Origin: Kiritimatiellia bacterium
GTDB taxonomy: Bacteria > Verrucomicrobiota > Kiritimatiellia > UBA8416 > JABMPJ01
DNA length: 64,000 nucleotides
NCBI GenBank assembly: GCA_030745755.1
Contig: JASLOA010000013.1
Coordinates: 1-64,000 of the forward strand
Reading direction: 5' to 3'
Shown here: in pieces, positions 1 through 9,050 of the stretch
Numbering within the stretch: the first letter of the stretch is position 1
Layout of the letters: every line of letters begins with the position of its first letter
Translations under genes and position numbers: made by a program
The notes under the pieces: model-generated
What the model saw: only the letters and a program-made list of their open reading frames with translations
Database searches by the model: none
What the model was told of the DNA's origin: nothing

Positions 1-3000
1 CATGTCACGGGCTTGCGACGAGATCCCTATATCCATATCTATATTGATGGTGCCCGCGCAGCCAGTACATGGATCGGCGAGACCTACGACATTCTCGGCG
101 TCACGACACCGCGTATTGCGCAGTATGGAATAGACGAGATCTACTACGAAGGCTACATCGACGAAGTGGCTGTGCTGTCACGCTCGATGTCGGATGCTGA
201 GATTGGTGCGTTAGCTGGCGTGGGGCGTGGGCTTGGCACAGATGCCGAGTACATCGGCGAACCGATCGACGCCGGGCGTGTGTCGATCTGGCGTCAGATC
301 TCGTGGGGCGCCGGTGGGCCTCATGGTACGCCGCTGGAGACGGATGATGATACGACGGTGGTTGGGCTGTGGCACCTGGATGAGTCGAGCGGTGATGCTG
401 TTGATGAGAGCGCCTATGGGAATGATGGGGCGGTGAGCGGGGCCGGGTATGGCTATGCCGGTGTGTTCAGCAATTGCTTTGATTTTGCGGGAGGGAATCG
501 CGTTACGGCTTCCGGGGGGATGGGGTTAGTGACGGCGATGACGGCGGAGGCGTGGGTCTACACGGATGATCCACGGGACCGGGTTGTGGTTGAACGGACG
601 GACGGGGCGGCCGGGTTTGTGCTTGGACTCGATGGTGATGGACGGCCGACATTCCAGATGGGTGGAGCACCGGCGGCGGTGTCAACCTTGCCGCTGCAGG
701 TCGATCGTTGGTCGCACCTGGCGGGTACGTATGATGGCGAGAAGGTGCGGTTGTACCAGGATGGAGCGATGGTTGCGGCGCAGCCGGTCATCGGTGTGTC
801 GGCGAATTCCGGTACGGCGCTTGTGATTGGTGATGCGTCCGGAGGCGGTTCGGGATTTGTGGGGCAGATTGATGAGGTGGCAGTTCACAATCGGGCTCTC
901 ATCGATGAAGAAATCAGGGATCACTACCGCTCGGGAACGGGCGATATCCGGTTCCAGGTGCGGGTGGGTGATGCGCTTCCTCTGACAGGTGATTTCATCG
1001 GACCGGACGGAAGCACAAATACCTTCTTCAGAGAGTACTGGGGCGCTCAAATGGGGGCTGACCTGCTAGGTGTTCAGCAGTACCTCCAGTATCGCGTGTT
1101 GATGGACAACGACAACCATCGTTTCCCGACGGTGCTGCGTGGTGTGCAGGCGGATGTCACCAGTTTCTCGACAGTGAATCCGTGGGTGGAACCGGCGGAT
1201 GGGTTCGGCTACGACTTCACCGGGCGTCTGACGAGTTTTGATCACACACTGGGGCTGGCAGGGGCGAATACGGGGATTCGCTATCAGCTTTCCGGTGACA
1301 ATGGTGTCAACTGGTACTACTGGGGCGGGTCGCAATGGGAGGCGTCCACGGGGCTGGATTGGCCGGGGGAGGTGTCGCAGGCCGGGACGATCTCAAGCAA
1401 TATTCCGTCGTTCTTTGATCAGCTCTACTCGAAGGAGGGCGGGACGTTCAAGTTCCGCGCATTCCTGCACTCGGAGGGTGATTACCAGATCGAGTTGGAT
1501 CAGGTGGATATTGAGGCGTCAACGGGGCGTATTGTTGTTACGGTGCCGAATGGGGAGGAAGTAGGCGACGATGCCTGGGTAGTGGGTGTGACCAATGTCA
1601 TTACCTGGGATGCGGAAGGTGATGTGGGGAGCTCGCTGACCATTGAGTTCTCCGAGGATGGTGGACAGAACTGGGAAACTGTTGATGACGATGTTCCCCA
1701 TTCCGGGACGAATGGGACTTATGCCTGGGACACGCCGTATTTTGGTCTGGGCGGCCAGCGTGATGAGTGTCGAATCAGAATTACGGATAACAGTGATGCG
1801 ACCGTCTGGGATATGTCGGATGCTGATTTTGAGCTGGTGTTCCGGTATCGGCTGATGGCTCCGAACGGCGGGGAAGTCTGGTATATCGGCGAGACGAACG
1901 TGGTTCGCTGGCATGAGCCTCCCGGCCTGGGTACGCCTGCGGACCTTTACTTCAATCTGAATGGACATGACCAGCTCGGAACCGGCCTCTCAGATCCCGG
2001 CTGGCGCTACCTCGAGAGCGTTCCAACGATTGCAGGAAGCACGAACAACACCTATGCGTGGGTGACGCCGAAGAATATCCCCGAGCTTCTCTCTCCGGCG
2101 GCGCGACTGCAGATAACGCCTGAGAACAGTATGGCGGCGCATGACATGTCGGACCTGTCATACACGATGGCGGGCATTCGCATTACGAACCCCAATGACA
2201 GCACGGCGTGGAAGCGCGGTTCGGCGCAGACGGTGACCTGGGCGGCGGCAGGTGATGTTGCGGGTGGCGTGACGCTGGAGTACTCCGGGGATGGCGGCGG
2301 TAGCTGGGATCCTGTTGTACCGGGGACGATCCCGTGTAGCGTATCCAGCAACAACACGTATTCGTGGACGATTGTGGCCGACGACCCGTCGCAGAACTCT
2401 GTGCTGCGCATGGTATCTACAAACCAGCCAAGGATTTGGGCGGTGTCGGACGTATTCACCGTGTCCGATATTGACATCAAGTCGCCCGTGGCCGGTGATG
2501 AGTGGCAGACGCTGTCGACGGAACTGATCCAGTGGACGGCTGGTGGTGCGGGTGATGAGGTGAACCTGTTCTATTCGATTGATGGTGGAACGAATTGGAT
2601 TCTCATCAACGAGGAAGATCCGGTATTCAACGACAACACGACGGGGGTCACGAATGAGTATCCCTGGGTTGTGCCAGACTTGCCGGGCGATACCCAAATC
2701 CGGATTCAGTCACTACTGAGTACGGAGCTGTTCGCGGATTCCGATGTGTTTCAGATCTCCGGTATTCGGATCACTGCGCCGAATAGCGATGCGCGTTGGG
2801 AGTACGGGACTCAGAATGCCATAGATTGGGTCTATGCCGGAAATGGCCTCGAGCAGGGGCGCGTGATGTTCTCTTACGACAATGGTCATAGCTTCACCAA
2901 TCTGAAGGATGTAGGCCTGTTCTCCGGGAACTACGGCTTTACGCCGGACCGGCCAACGGTCCGCGCGCTGGCCCGTGTTGAGGCGCTCGATGAACCGTAT

Positions 3001-6000
3001 GCTTCGCTCGGCGTGGCGGGGCAGTCGGACAGCTACTTCACGAATGCCGGCATCATGGTGACATCACCCGAACAGGCCGATGTGATCAAGATGGGTGCTT
3101 TGGCGGCGAATCCGATTCAGTGGCTTTCCGCCGGTGTGCTTCCCGGCAATGGTGTTGTAGATCTTTCCTACTCTGATGGGACGACGGAGACGGCGCTCTT
3201 CACGTTGCAGAATAACGAGGATTTCAACGAAACAACGCATGTTTCCGGCTATAACTTCAAGCCGTGGACACCTGAGGTGTCGCTGAATCCGTCTGAGACT
3301 GCCCGGGTCAAGGTGTTCGGCGACGGTCCGTTCGGGGACTACACGGGCTGGTCCGAGCAGTTCATATTGCAGGGCGTGCGAATTGTGGAGCCGACATCCG
3401 GTAGCCAGTGGAACATTGACACAACGCGGGAGATCCGCTGGTTGAACGCCGGGTTCGGCCCGGGCGCGGATGCGCGGATGTATATCTCAACGGATGGCGG
3501 GTCCACGTTTGATCCGACGCCGATACTTCCTGACGTGATTCTGGACAATGGCGATGTGGACTGGCTGATCCCCTTCGGAACGCCTCCAACAACGAACGTG
3601 ATGCTGAGATTGGACGTTGTCGATGATCCTGAATCGTTCTCGGCCTACTCGTTGCAGTTCACGCTTAAGGGACTGAGTGTCAGCCAGCCGACCGTCGGGA
3701 CGAGCTGGGATCTTGGCGCCACTGAGACAATCGAGGTGCAGGCCGCCGGTGCCGGCGAGTTGGTCAATATCTACTACTCATCTGACGACGGGGGCTCATT
3801 CGATACAGTTAACCCCATCAGCGTTGGCGCTGCGATCAGTGATGGAGCCAATAGTCTGCCGTGGACTATTGAGCTGTATCGTGTTCCATCAACGAACGCG
3901 CGTATATGGGTCGACTCGATTTCGACGGATGCGACGATTGTGTCGGATCCGTTCACGATGGCCGGCATCCTGGTGACGGAGCCGTCGAGTGTGAATATCT
4001 GGGCGGCTGATGAGACAAACCATATCGAGTGGATTGCCGTTGGGACGACCGGCAACTTCAAGATCGACCTGGTGGAAGCCGACGGGACGACCGTGCTGCA
4101 GAACATACACCTGGGATTGGCGGCCACGTCGTATGATTGGCCCACGCCCGTGTCCGCTGTGGACGCAGACCTTAGGATTCGTGTCGAGGAGGTAGGAGGT
4201 TCCTATGTTGGTGTTTCTGAGCTCTTCAAGATCGTGCAGGACCCGACACTGGAGGTCCTGCAGCCTGTGGATGGTGCGTTCCTGAAGAACGGACGGACGT
4301 ATCAGGTCGTGTGGACGAAGGCGGGCGCTATGCCAACGACGTTCGAGGCGAGCTATTCATTCGACGACTTCGCTACGACGAATGTGATACCCGGGAGCGC
4401 CGTGCTCACCAATAACCAGTACTTCCTCGACTGGGTGTTGGCCAATCCCGACGAACTGGGCCTGGTAAAGGTGCGAGTTGTCAACACCAGCATTCCGTCG
4501 ATTCAAGACGCGACAGAAGACATCAACATGGTGGCCGACATTGTCGTGAACTCGCCTAACGGTGGTGGGCAGTATTATGCACTAAAGACCTACGATGTTG
4601 CCTGGTTTACAGCCGGGAACACAACGGAGTTTGACCTGTATTACTCAACGAACCGGTTCCGCACAGTCGGTAGCTGGAAGAAGATCAATACAGCCGGTCC
4701 CATCTCGGGCTTGGGGAGCGGCCAGTTGAGCCAGTGGTCTGACTGGGAGGTCCCGGATAATGTCAGTGCAACGGTCTGGATGCGTATCCAGGATGCCAAC
4801 TACACAGGTGTATATCCTGCGAATGTGGAAGGGCCGTTTGATGATTCGGACGACATGTTCAGCATTATCTACTACACGATCGAGTGGAATGTGATCAATC
4901 AGGAGACTCGAGTCGCACTGGATAAACTGGCTGTAAGCGACAGTTCTGGCTGGTCCGAATCGGGGCTCTCTTCGCCAATCGTACACTACTACCCCTACGG
5001 TAACTACGACACGATCTGGTCCCGTGCTCTCTTTGCTTCGAAGGTGGAATTCGACTGGTCGGCTGAGCCCAGCCGCACTATCACAATGGAATTGCTGGAG
5101 ACGGGTCAGGAGCCGGACTTCGATGTAATGGCGAACTTCGCCTATGACTCGGCAAACCGGTCGTTCAATATCGCGAGTTGGATCGAACGTGGCGGGCAGG
5201 TGCTGGGGAATCCGGATGCCTCATTGATCGAGGTCTATGAGTCGGACGGGGACAAGATCGAGCAGATATCCAACCCCAACTCGGATAACGGCGTGTTCTT
5301 TAGCCTGTGGAATGTGAACGCCACGGAGGATCGGGAATATGGCACGAACTTCAATTATTCGGCCAGCGAGGTCTTCTGGGCCAAGGTGCTGGTCCAGTTC
5401 TCGGGTGAGTGGTATTCGTCTGCGTTGACGTTCCAACTCAGGCAGCCGGCCACTGATGAAATTATGCAGGTGATCGATGCGATTGAGGCGTCTGCAACGA
5501 CCATTCTGGGTGAGGTATCTGGAATAGGGACGATGGTTGGTGGGGTGAGCAACCAGATTGATGATCTGTCGGCGCAGGTGGGCGATGGGTTTGCGGATGT
5601 GTTGGCGGCGGTTGGGACCAATCGGACGATCCTGTTGGATGAGGTGTTGCCGGGGATCGGGGGTATCAGCAATGACCTCGTGAATGTGTTTGGGCCTTCG
5701 GTCTCGAATATCGAGGATGTGGTACAGCTCATCAGTGGTGAAGTTGGCGGGGCGCGGATTCTGACGCGGCCGCTGGAGCTGGTTCGCGGCAGTACGAATA
5801 CGTTCCTCTATCGGACGCAGAATTTCCCATCCGGCGTGACGCTGGATGTGCTGCATCCGACCAGTGGCGCCTCGCTGCTGGGTTCGTCCAAGCCCATGAC
5901 TTCATACGGGTCGATCGACGGCATCTACCAGGCCGACGTGGAGGCCAACTATGCGCTGGATAGCTGTGTGATTGTCTGCTCCGATCCGCCGCCCGATGGC

Positions 6001-7338
6001 GCGTCTGACCGGCTGATGGTCAGCATTATCGATCCGGCAGCGGCAGACTTGGCTGGACGGATGGAGGCGGTATATGGTGCCGTAACCAACCTGGAGGGCT
6101 CCATAACGGGACTGGCGAGCATCAATACGGAGTTGGCGGGGTTGACGACCGTGTTGAATAACATGACGAATGACATGCAGGCTCTCAGTGATGCTGTTGG
6201 CAACTTGCCGGATCTGAGCATTGTGACGCAGGAGATCAATGAGCTGTCTGTGAAGATCGACAGCCTACCCGACTTGAGTAGTCTGACGAATATCATCGGC
6301 AATCTGGAAACCAAGATCGATAACCTGCCGGACCTGAGTATTGTGACACAGGAAATCGGTGAGCTTTCCGTGAAGCTCGACAATCTGCCGGACCTGGGTG
6401 CTCTGTCCAATATGGTGGGCCAGATCAGTACGAAGATTGATGGTCTGCCGGATCTGAGTGGGATGTCGAACAGTGTGGCGGCGCTTGAGTTGGCTATCGC
6501 TGGGATTCCTACCAACCTCGATCTGACGGCCGTGCAGGATGGTATCGCGGATCTGCGGACGGACATGGCGGGTCTGATTGGCGTGGACCTGTCGGGGACG
6601 CAGGCGGCGCTGGATTCGATCCTGGCCGCCGTCGGTAGTGCTGCGGGGACTGATCTGAGCGGGCTTGAAGGCGAGTTCCAGTCTCTGAAGAGCGCGTTAC
6701 AGGGGGTCAGTGATGTGAGTCTGACCGGGCTGGATCAGAAGTTGAGTGCGCTGCAGGATGCGTTGGCAGGGGTGGATCGAATCGAGCAGACGCTGGGGAA
6801 TCAGTCGGATGGCATTAACGAGGACTCGCTCTTTGCCAAGCTCGCACAGCTTGAGACGTCGGCCGAGCAGGCGGGTGCATCGGCTGATGCCGCGGAAGGG
6901 TACGCCGCGAGCGCGAAGACGAAGGCGGGCGATACGGCATCTGGCATCTCGGCACTGAAGCAGGCACTCGCGGCGGGTGATGCGGAGGAGGCGAAGCGGC
7001 AGCTTGGTGTGATTCGTCAGGCTCTGGCATCGGCCCAGGCGGATATTGCGCAGATCCCGGATGGCGTGACGTTGGATCAGTTGCAAAGCGAGATGGGTGC
7101 GACCAAGAAGACCATCGCCGACCTGGCCAAGAGTAACGGGTTCACCTGGCTGACGAGTATGGGCGAGGATGCGCTGGCGCCGGATGAGACGCCGGAGGAT
7201 GGCAAACCGACCGATCTGGGCAAGCTCAGCCAGAACATCGAAGAAGTGCGCGGCTCGATGGAGTTCATGCAAAAGCTGCTGGATGAGATGCGGTATGAGC
7301 CGGTGGTCGAGGAGCAGTGGATTGGGATTGCGGAGTAA
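1..7338 (+). CDS. Giant LamG/repeat-module surface protein, 5'-truncated by window
   Basis: The frame is open to the left edge, so the true start lies upstream. About 2,440 residues are visible. Residues 1-75 are the end of one LamG (concanavalin-like) domain and about 115-310 a second (LWHLDESSGD, DEVAVHNRAL). From about 505 to 1640 come some eleven modules of roughly 100 residues, each with a PNGGE-W-G-I-W-AG core followed by a YS-DGG-W strand, like the Ser-Thr-rich/Kre9-type beta modules of bacterial surface proteins. The C-terminal part (about 1800-2400) is coiled-coil-like, with repeated LPDLS units. No sorting signal or membrane anchor is seen at the C-terminus (it ends QWIGIAE). Probably secreted or cell-surface and adhesive; substrate unknown. 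Confidence 0.85.
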   Translation, partial: HVTGLRRDPYIHIYIDGARAASTWIGETYDILGVTTPRIAQYGIDEIYYEGYIDEVAVLSRSMSDAEIGALAGVGRGLGTDAEYIGEPIDAGRVSIWRQISWGAGGPHGTPLETDDDTTVVGLWHLDESSGDAVDESAYGNDGAVSGAGYGYAGVFSNCFDFAGGNRVTASGGMGLVTAMTAEAWVYTDDPRDRVVVERTDGAAGFVLGLDGDGRPTFQMGGAPAAVSTLPLQVDRWSHLAGTYDGEKVRLYQDGAMVAAQPVIGVSANSGTALVIGDASGGGSGFVGQIDEVAVHNRALIDEEIRDHYRSGTGDIRFQVRVGDALPLTGDFIGPDGSTNTFFREYWGAQMGADLLGVQQYLQYRVLMDNDNHRFPTVLRGVQADVTSFSTVNPWVEPADGFGYDFTGRLTSFDHTLGLAGANTGIRYQLSGDNGVNWYYWGGSQWEASTGLDWPGEVSQAGTISSNIPSFFDQLYSKEGGTFKFRAFLHSEGDYQIELDQVDIEASTGRIVVTVPNGEEVGDDAWVVGVTNVITWDAEGDVGSSLTIEFSEDGGQNWETVDDDVPHSGTNGTYAWDTPYFGLGGQRDECRIRITDNSDATVWDMSDADFELVFRYRLMAPNGGEVWYIGETNVVRWHEPPGLGTPADLYFNLNGHDQLGTGLSDPGWRYLESVPTIAGSTNNTYAWVTPKNIPELLSPAARLQITPENSMAAHDMSDLSYTMAGIRITNPNDSTAWKRGSAQTVTWAAAGDVAGGVTLEYSGDGGGSWDPVVPGTIPCSVSSNNTYSWTIVADDPSQNSVLRMVSTNQPRIWAVSDVFTVSDIDIKSPVAGDEWQTLSTELIQWTAGGAGDEVNLFYSIDGGTNWILINEEDPVFNDNTTGVTNEYPWVVPDLPGDTQIRIQSLLSTELFADSDVFQISGIRITAPNSDARWEYGTQNAIDWVYAGNGLEQGRVMFSYDNGHSFTNLKDVGLFSGNYGFTPDRPTVRALARVEALDEPYASLGVAGQSDSYFTNAGIMVTSPEQADVIKMGALAANPIQWLSAGVLPGNGVVDLSYSDGTTETALFTLQNNEDFNETTHVSGYNFKPWTPEVSLNPSETARVKVFGDGPFGDYTGWSEQFILQGVRIVEPTSGSQWNIDTTREIRWLNAGFGPGADARMYISTDGGSTFDPTPILPDVILDNGDVDWLIPFGTPPTTNVMLRLDVVDDPESFSAYSLQFTLKGLSVSQPTVGTSWDLGATETIEVQAAGAGELVNIYYSSDDGGSFDTVNPISVGAAISDGANSLPWTIELYRVPSTNARIWVDSISTDATIVSDPFTMAGILVTEPSSVNIWAADETNHIEWIAVGTTGNFKIDLVEADGTTVLQNIHLGLAATSYDWPTPVSAVDADLRIRVEEVGGSYVGVSELFKIVQDPTLEVLQPVDGAFLKNGRTYQVVWTKAGAMPTTFEASYSFDDFATTNVIPGSAVLTNNQYFLDWVLANPDELGLVKVRVVNTSIPSIQDATEDINMVADIVVNSPNGGGQYYALKTYDVAWFTAGNTTEFDLYYSTNRFRTVGSWKKINTAGPISGLGSGQLSQWSDWEVPDNVSATVWMRIQDANYTGVYPANVEGPFDDSDDMFSIIYYTIEWNVINQETRVALDKLAVSDSSGWSESGLSSPIVHYYPYGNYDTIWSRALFASKVEFDWSAEPSRTITMELLETGQEPDFDVMANFAYDSANRSFNIASWIERGGQVLGNPDASLIEVYESDGDKIEQISNPNSDNGVFFSLWNVNATEDREYGTNFNYSASEVFWAKVLVQFSGEWYSSALTFQLRQPATDEIMQVIDAIEASATTILGEVSGIGTMVGGVSNQIDDLSAQVGDGFADVLAAVGTNRTILLDEVLPGIGGISNDLVNVFGPSVSNIEDVVQLISGEVGGARILTRPLELVRGSTNTFLYRTQNFPSGVTLDVLHPTSGASLLGSSKPMTSYGSIDGIYQADVEANYALDSCVIVCSDPPPDGASDRLMVSIIDPAAADLAGRMEAVYGAVTNLEGSITGLASINTELAGLTTVLNNMTNDMQALSDAVGNLPDLSIVTQEINELSVKIDSLPDLSSLTNIIGNLETKIDNLPDLSIVTQEIGELSVKLDNLPDLGALSNMVGQISTKIDGLPDLSGMSNSVAALELAIAGIPTNLDLTAVQDGIADLRTDMAGLIGVDLSGTQAALDSILAAVGSAAGTDLSGLEGEFQSLKSALQGVSDVSLTGLDQKLSALQDALAGVDRIEQTLGNQSDGINEDSLFAKLAQLETSAEQAGASADAAEGYAASAKTKAGDTASGISALKQALAAGDAEEAKRQLGVIRQALASAQADIAQIPDGVTLDQLQSEMGATKKTIADLAKSNGFTWLTSMGEDALAPDETPEDGKPTDLGKLSQNIEEVRGSMEFMQKLLDEMRYEPVVEEQWIGIAE

Positions 7339-7359
7339 GCGCGGGACGCGCTTACTCCG
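7331..7359. terminator. Hairpin spanning the stop codon of the giant gene
   Basis: A perfect 13-bp inverted repeat, CGGAGTAAGCGCG with a GGA loop and its complement, contains the TAA stop of the preceding gene. There is no T-tract, so it is either a Rho-type 3' stem or the outer part of the adjacent repeat element. Confidence 0.5.
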
Positions 7360-7363
7360 GAGG

Positions 7364-7391
7364 TCGGAAGACGGAAGACGGAGATCGGAAG
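7364..7391 (+). repeat. Heptamer array (TCGGAAG type), left arm
   Basis: Four 7-bp units TCGGAAG/ACGGAAG/ACGGAGA/TCGGAAG end 11 bases before the S23-type ORF. They are inverted relative to the array that starts just after that ORF. Confidence 0.85.
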
Positions 7392-7402
7392 GGAAGAGAT
7401 AG

Positions 7403-7780
7403 ATGGTCATAAGGTCGGCGAAGGAGTTGGATGTTTATCAGTTGGCTTATGAGCTTTCGATGGAGATCTTCGAGATTAGCAAGAAGTGGCCCGTTGAGGA
7501 GCGCTATTCGTTAACCGACCAGATCCGCAGATCCTCTCGCTCCGTCTGTGCAAATCTGCGGGAGGCATGGGCGAAGCGGAGATATGAGGCGCACTTCACG
7601 AGCAAGCTGTCGGACTGTGATGGAGAGAATGGGGAAACGGACACTTGGCTCGACTACGCTCGCGACTGCGGGTACATCTCGACCGAGAAGCACAAGGATC
7701 TCGCGTCCAAGTGCGCCTCAGTAGGAGCTATGCTCGGGTCAATGATCCGCAATCCTGGCCCGTTCATTCAGAAGCCCTGA
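7403..7780 (+). CDS. S23/IVP-type four-helix-bundle protein
   Basis: 125 residues of the 23S-rRNA-intervening-sequence protein family (four helix bundle), recognisable by the opening ELDVYQLAYELSMEIF, the central DQIRRSSRSVCANLREAWAKRR and the later SKLSDCDGENGETDTWLDYA. The length is normal and no frame break is seen. The function of free-standing members is unknown; relatives sit inside intervening sequences of 23S rRNA genes or act as Avd accessory proteins of diversity-generating retroelements, and neither rRNA nor a reverse transcriptase is present here. A purine-rich GGGAAGAG lies before ATG. Heptamer arrays in opposite orientation abut the gene on both sides. Confidence 0.85.
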   Translation: MVIRSAKELDVYQLAYELSMEIFEISKKWPVEERYSLTDQIRRSSRSVCANLREAWAKRRYEAHFTSKLSDCDGENGETDTWLDYARDCGYISTEKHKDLASKCASVGAMLGSMIRNPGPFIQKP

Positions 7781-7824
7781 CTTCCGCCTCCGACCTCTGA
7801 CCTCAGACCTCTGACCTCCGACCT
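7781..7824 (-). repeat. Heptamer array (TCGGAGG type), right arm
   Basis: Six 7-bp units CTTCCGC/CTCCGAC/CTCTGAC/CTCAGAC/CTCTGAC/CTCCGAC begin at the base after the TGA of the S23-type gene. They are the reverse complement of the left array (7364-7391). Confidence 0.85.
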
Positions 7825-7894
7825 TTTTCGCGCTCTTGACGGGATTTCGGCATTCTGGCACACTATCGCTCTACCTTTAACCACGGGAATTGCT

Positions 7895-8896
7895 ATGAAG
7901 AAGCTTCTGTTTGGCGCTATGTGTCTGTCTGTTCTGGTCTCCGCTGCAGGGCTGTTTCTGACCGGATGCGATGAGGCGGAGGGACTGGAGCTTATCGTTA
8001 TTACTCCTACCGAGAAGGAGATGACGACGCGCGAGACCACGGTTTGGCTGACGGCAAGCTTCCCGGGCGCGACCAAGCAGAGCGGGGATGATACGAACAG
8101 TACGTCCACCACCACGGGCGGTTTAGGCGATCCGGTCGATGCGAATGATATTCTGCATCTGCCACTTGAGTGGAGCGTGGCCAATGGCTCGCTGGGACAT
8201 ATTATCGGGTCGGGCGGCACAAGCGCGCTCTATGTCCGTACTCCCAATACCGGCGTGAACCGGGTTACCGTAAAAGATCAGTACGGAAACGTGGGATACT
8301 CCGACATTCGGCAGATGGTGGAGCAGTATCGCCTCGAGCTGACGGCGGTCTCGGGTACCGCAAGCAATAACCTGAATGCAGCCTACATTCCTGCCGGCGC
8401 CGTCACGGCCACGCTGCGCGTCAGTAGCGCGATCGGTGGCGACGGACCCACCGCGCCATTTACCTGGTCGGTGGTCTTCCCCACGCGCGGCTATATCCTG
8501 GCCGGACAGGGCTCCGATACGGTCGTCTATCGCACGACCAGTGAAGGCGAAACCGGCTTCAATGTGGTCCAGTGTACCGATGCCTATGGGGTCACAGGCA
8601 CCATTGTTATCCAGCTGGGCGAGGACGGCGATGACGCTGGTGGTGCCGGCGATGCTGATACTTCATTGACTGTGAGTGCCGATCCCAATCCAATCCTGTC
8701 AGGGGACAATCAGTCGACCGTCAGTGTCACCAGCGCGGGCGTGGCGCCATATACCTGGACAGTGGTCGGTGGGACGATCGCGTCTGGCCAGGGCACGTCC
8801 TCGATCGTCATGCAAACCCCCGTTCCCGGCGACTACTTTGTCAGTGTTGTCGATGATGAAGGTCGTACCGGTCACATTACGGTCACACAGGACTAG
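7895..8896 (+). CDS. Secreted Ig-like lipoprotein
   Basis: 333 residues. A lipoprotein signal peptide (MKKLLFGAMCLSVLVSAAGL, then LTGC with Cys at about 26) predicts lipidation. The body holds about three beta-sandwich-like segments with a PFTW-VV-G-I--GQGS--V-Y/MQT--PG---V-V-D-YG pattern, as in bacterial Ig-like/Big domains; an acidic linker (EDGDDAGGAGDAD) precedes the last. It is a stand-alone gene with a weak ribosome-binding site. Role unknown; probably an envelope structural or binding protein. Confidence 0.75.
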   Translation: MKKLLFGAMCLSVLVSAAGLFLTGCDEAEGLELIVITPTEKEMTTRETTVWLTASFPGATKQSGDDTNSTSTTTGGLGDPVDANDILHLPLEWSVANGSLGHIIGSGGTSALYVRTPNTGVNRVTVKDQYGNVGYSDIRQMVEQYRLELTAVSGTASNNLNAAYIPAGAVTATLRVSSAIGGDGPTAPFTWSVVFPTRGYILAGQGSDTVVYRTTSEGETGFNVVQCTDAYGVTGTIVIQLGEDGDDAGGAGDADTSLTVSADPNPILSGDNQSTVSVTSAGVAPYTWTVVGGTIASGQGTSSIVMQTPVPGDYFVSVVDDEGRTGHITVTQD

Positions 8897-8905
8897 AGGC
8901 GCTCC

Positions 8906-8977
8906 GAGGAGGGGTGACCTTCCTTGCCTCGAGCCTGCCTGCGGCATCCAAAGGGCTGCGGAAGGCCACCCCTCCTC
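8906..8977. terminator. Long hairpin between convergent genes
   Basis: An 18-bp inverted repeat with one mismatch (8906-8923 GAGGAGGGGTGACCTTCC against 8960-8977) lies between the ends of the lipoprotein gene (+) and the rlmD-like gene (-). Probably a bidirectional transcription stop; there is no T-tract. Confidence 0.5.
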
Positions 8978-9017
8978 TCCGCTTTGGGTAGGGTAGAGAG
9001 TGACTCTTCCCCTGCCG

Positions 9018-9050
9018 ACTTCTGACCTCCGACCACCGACCTCCGGCTAT
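9018..9050 (-). repeat. Heptamer array at the 3' end of the rlmD-like gene
   Basis: Units of the TCTGACC/TCCGACC/ACCGACC type in 7-bp register between the convergent hairpin and the stop codon of the methyltransferase gene. Confidence 0.7.

Noticed and set aside
7403..7780. Avd protein of a diversity-generating retroelement
   Set aside because: No reverse transcriptase or template/variable repeat pair is nearby; the heptamer arrays are not such repeats.
7364..7824. CRISPR array
   Set aside because: The units are 7 bp without unique spacers, and no cas gene is present.
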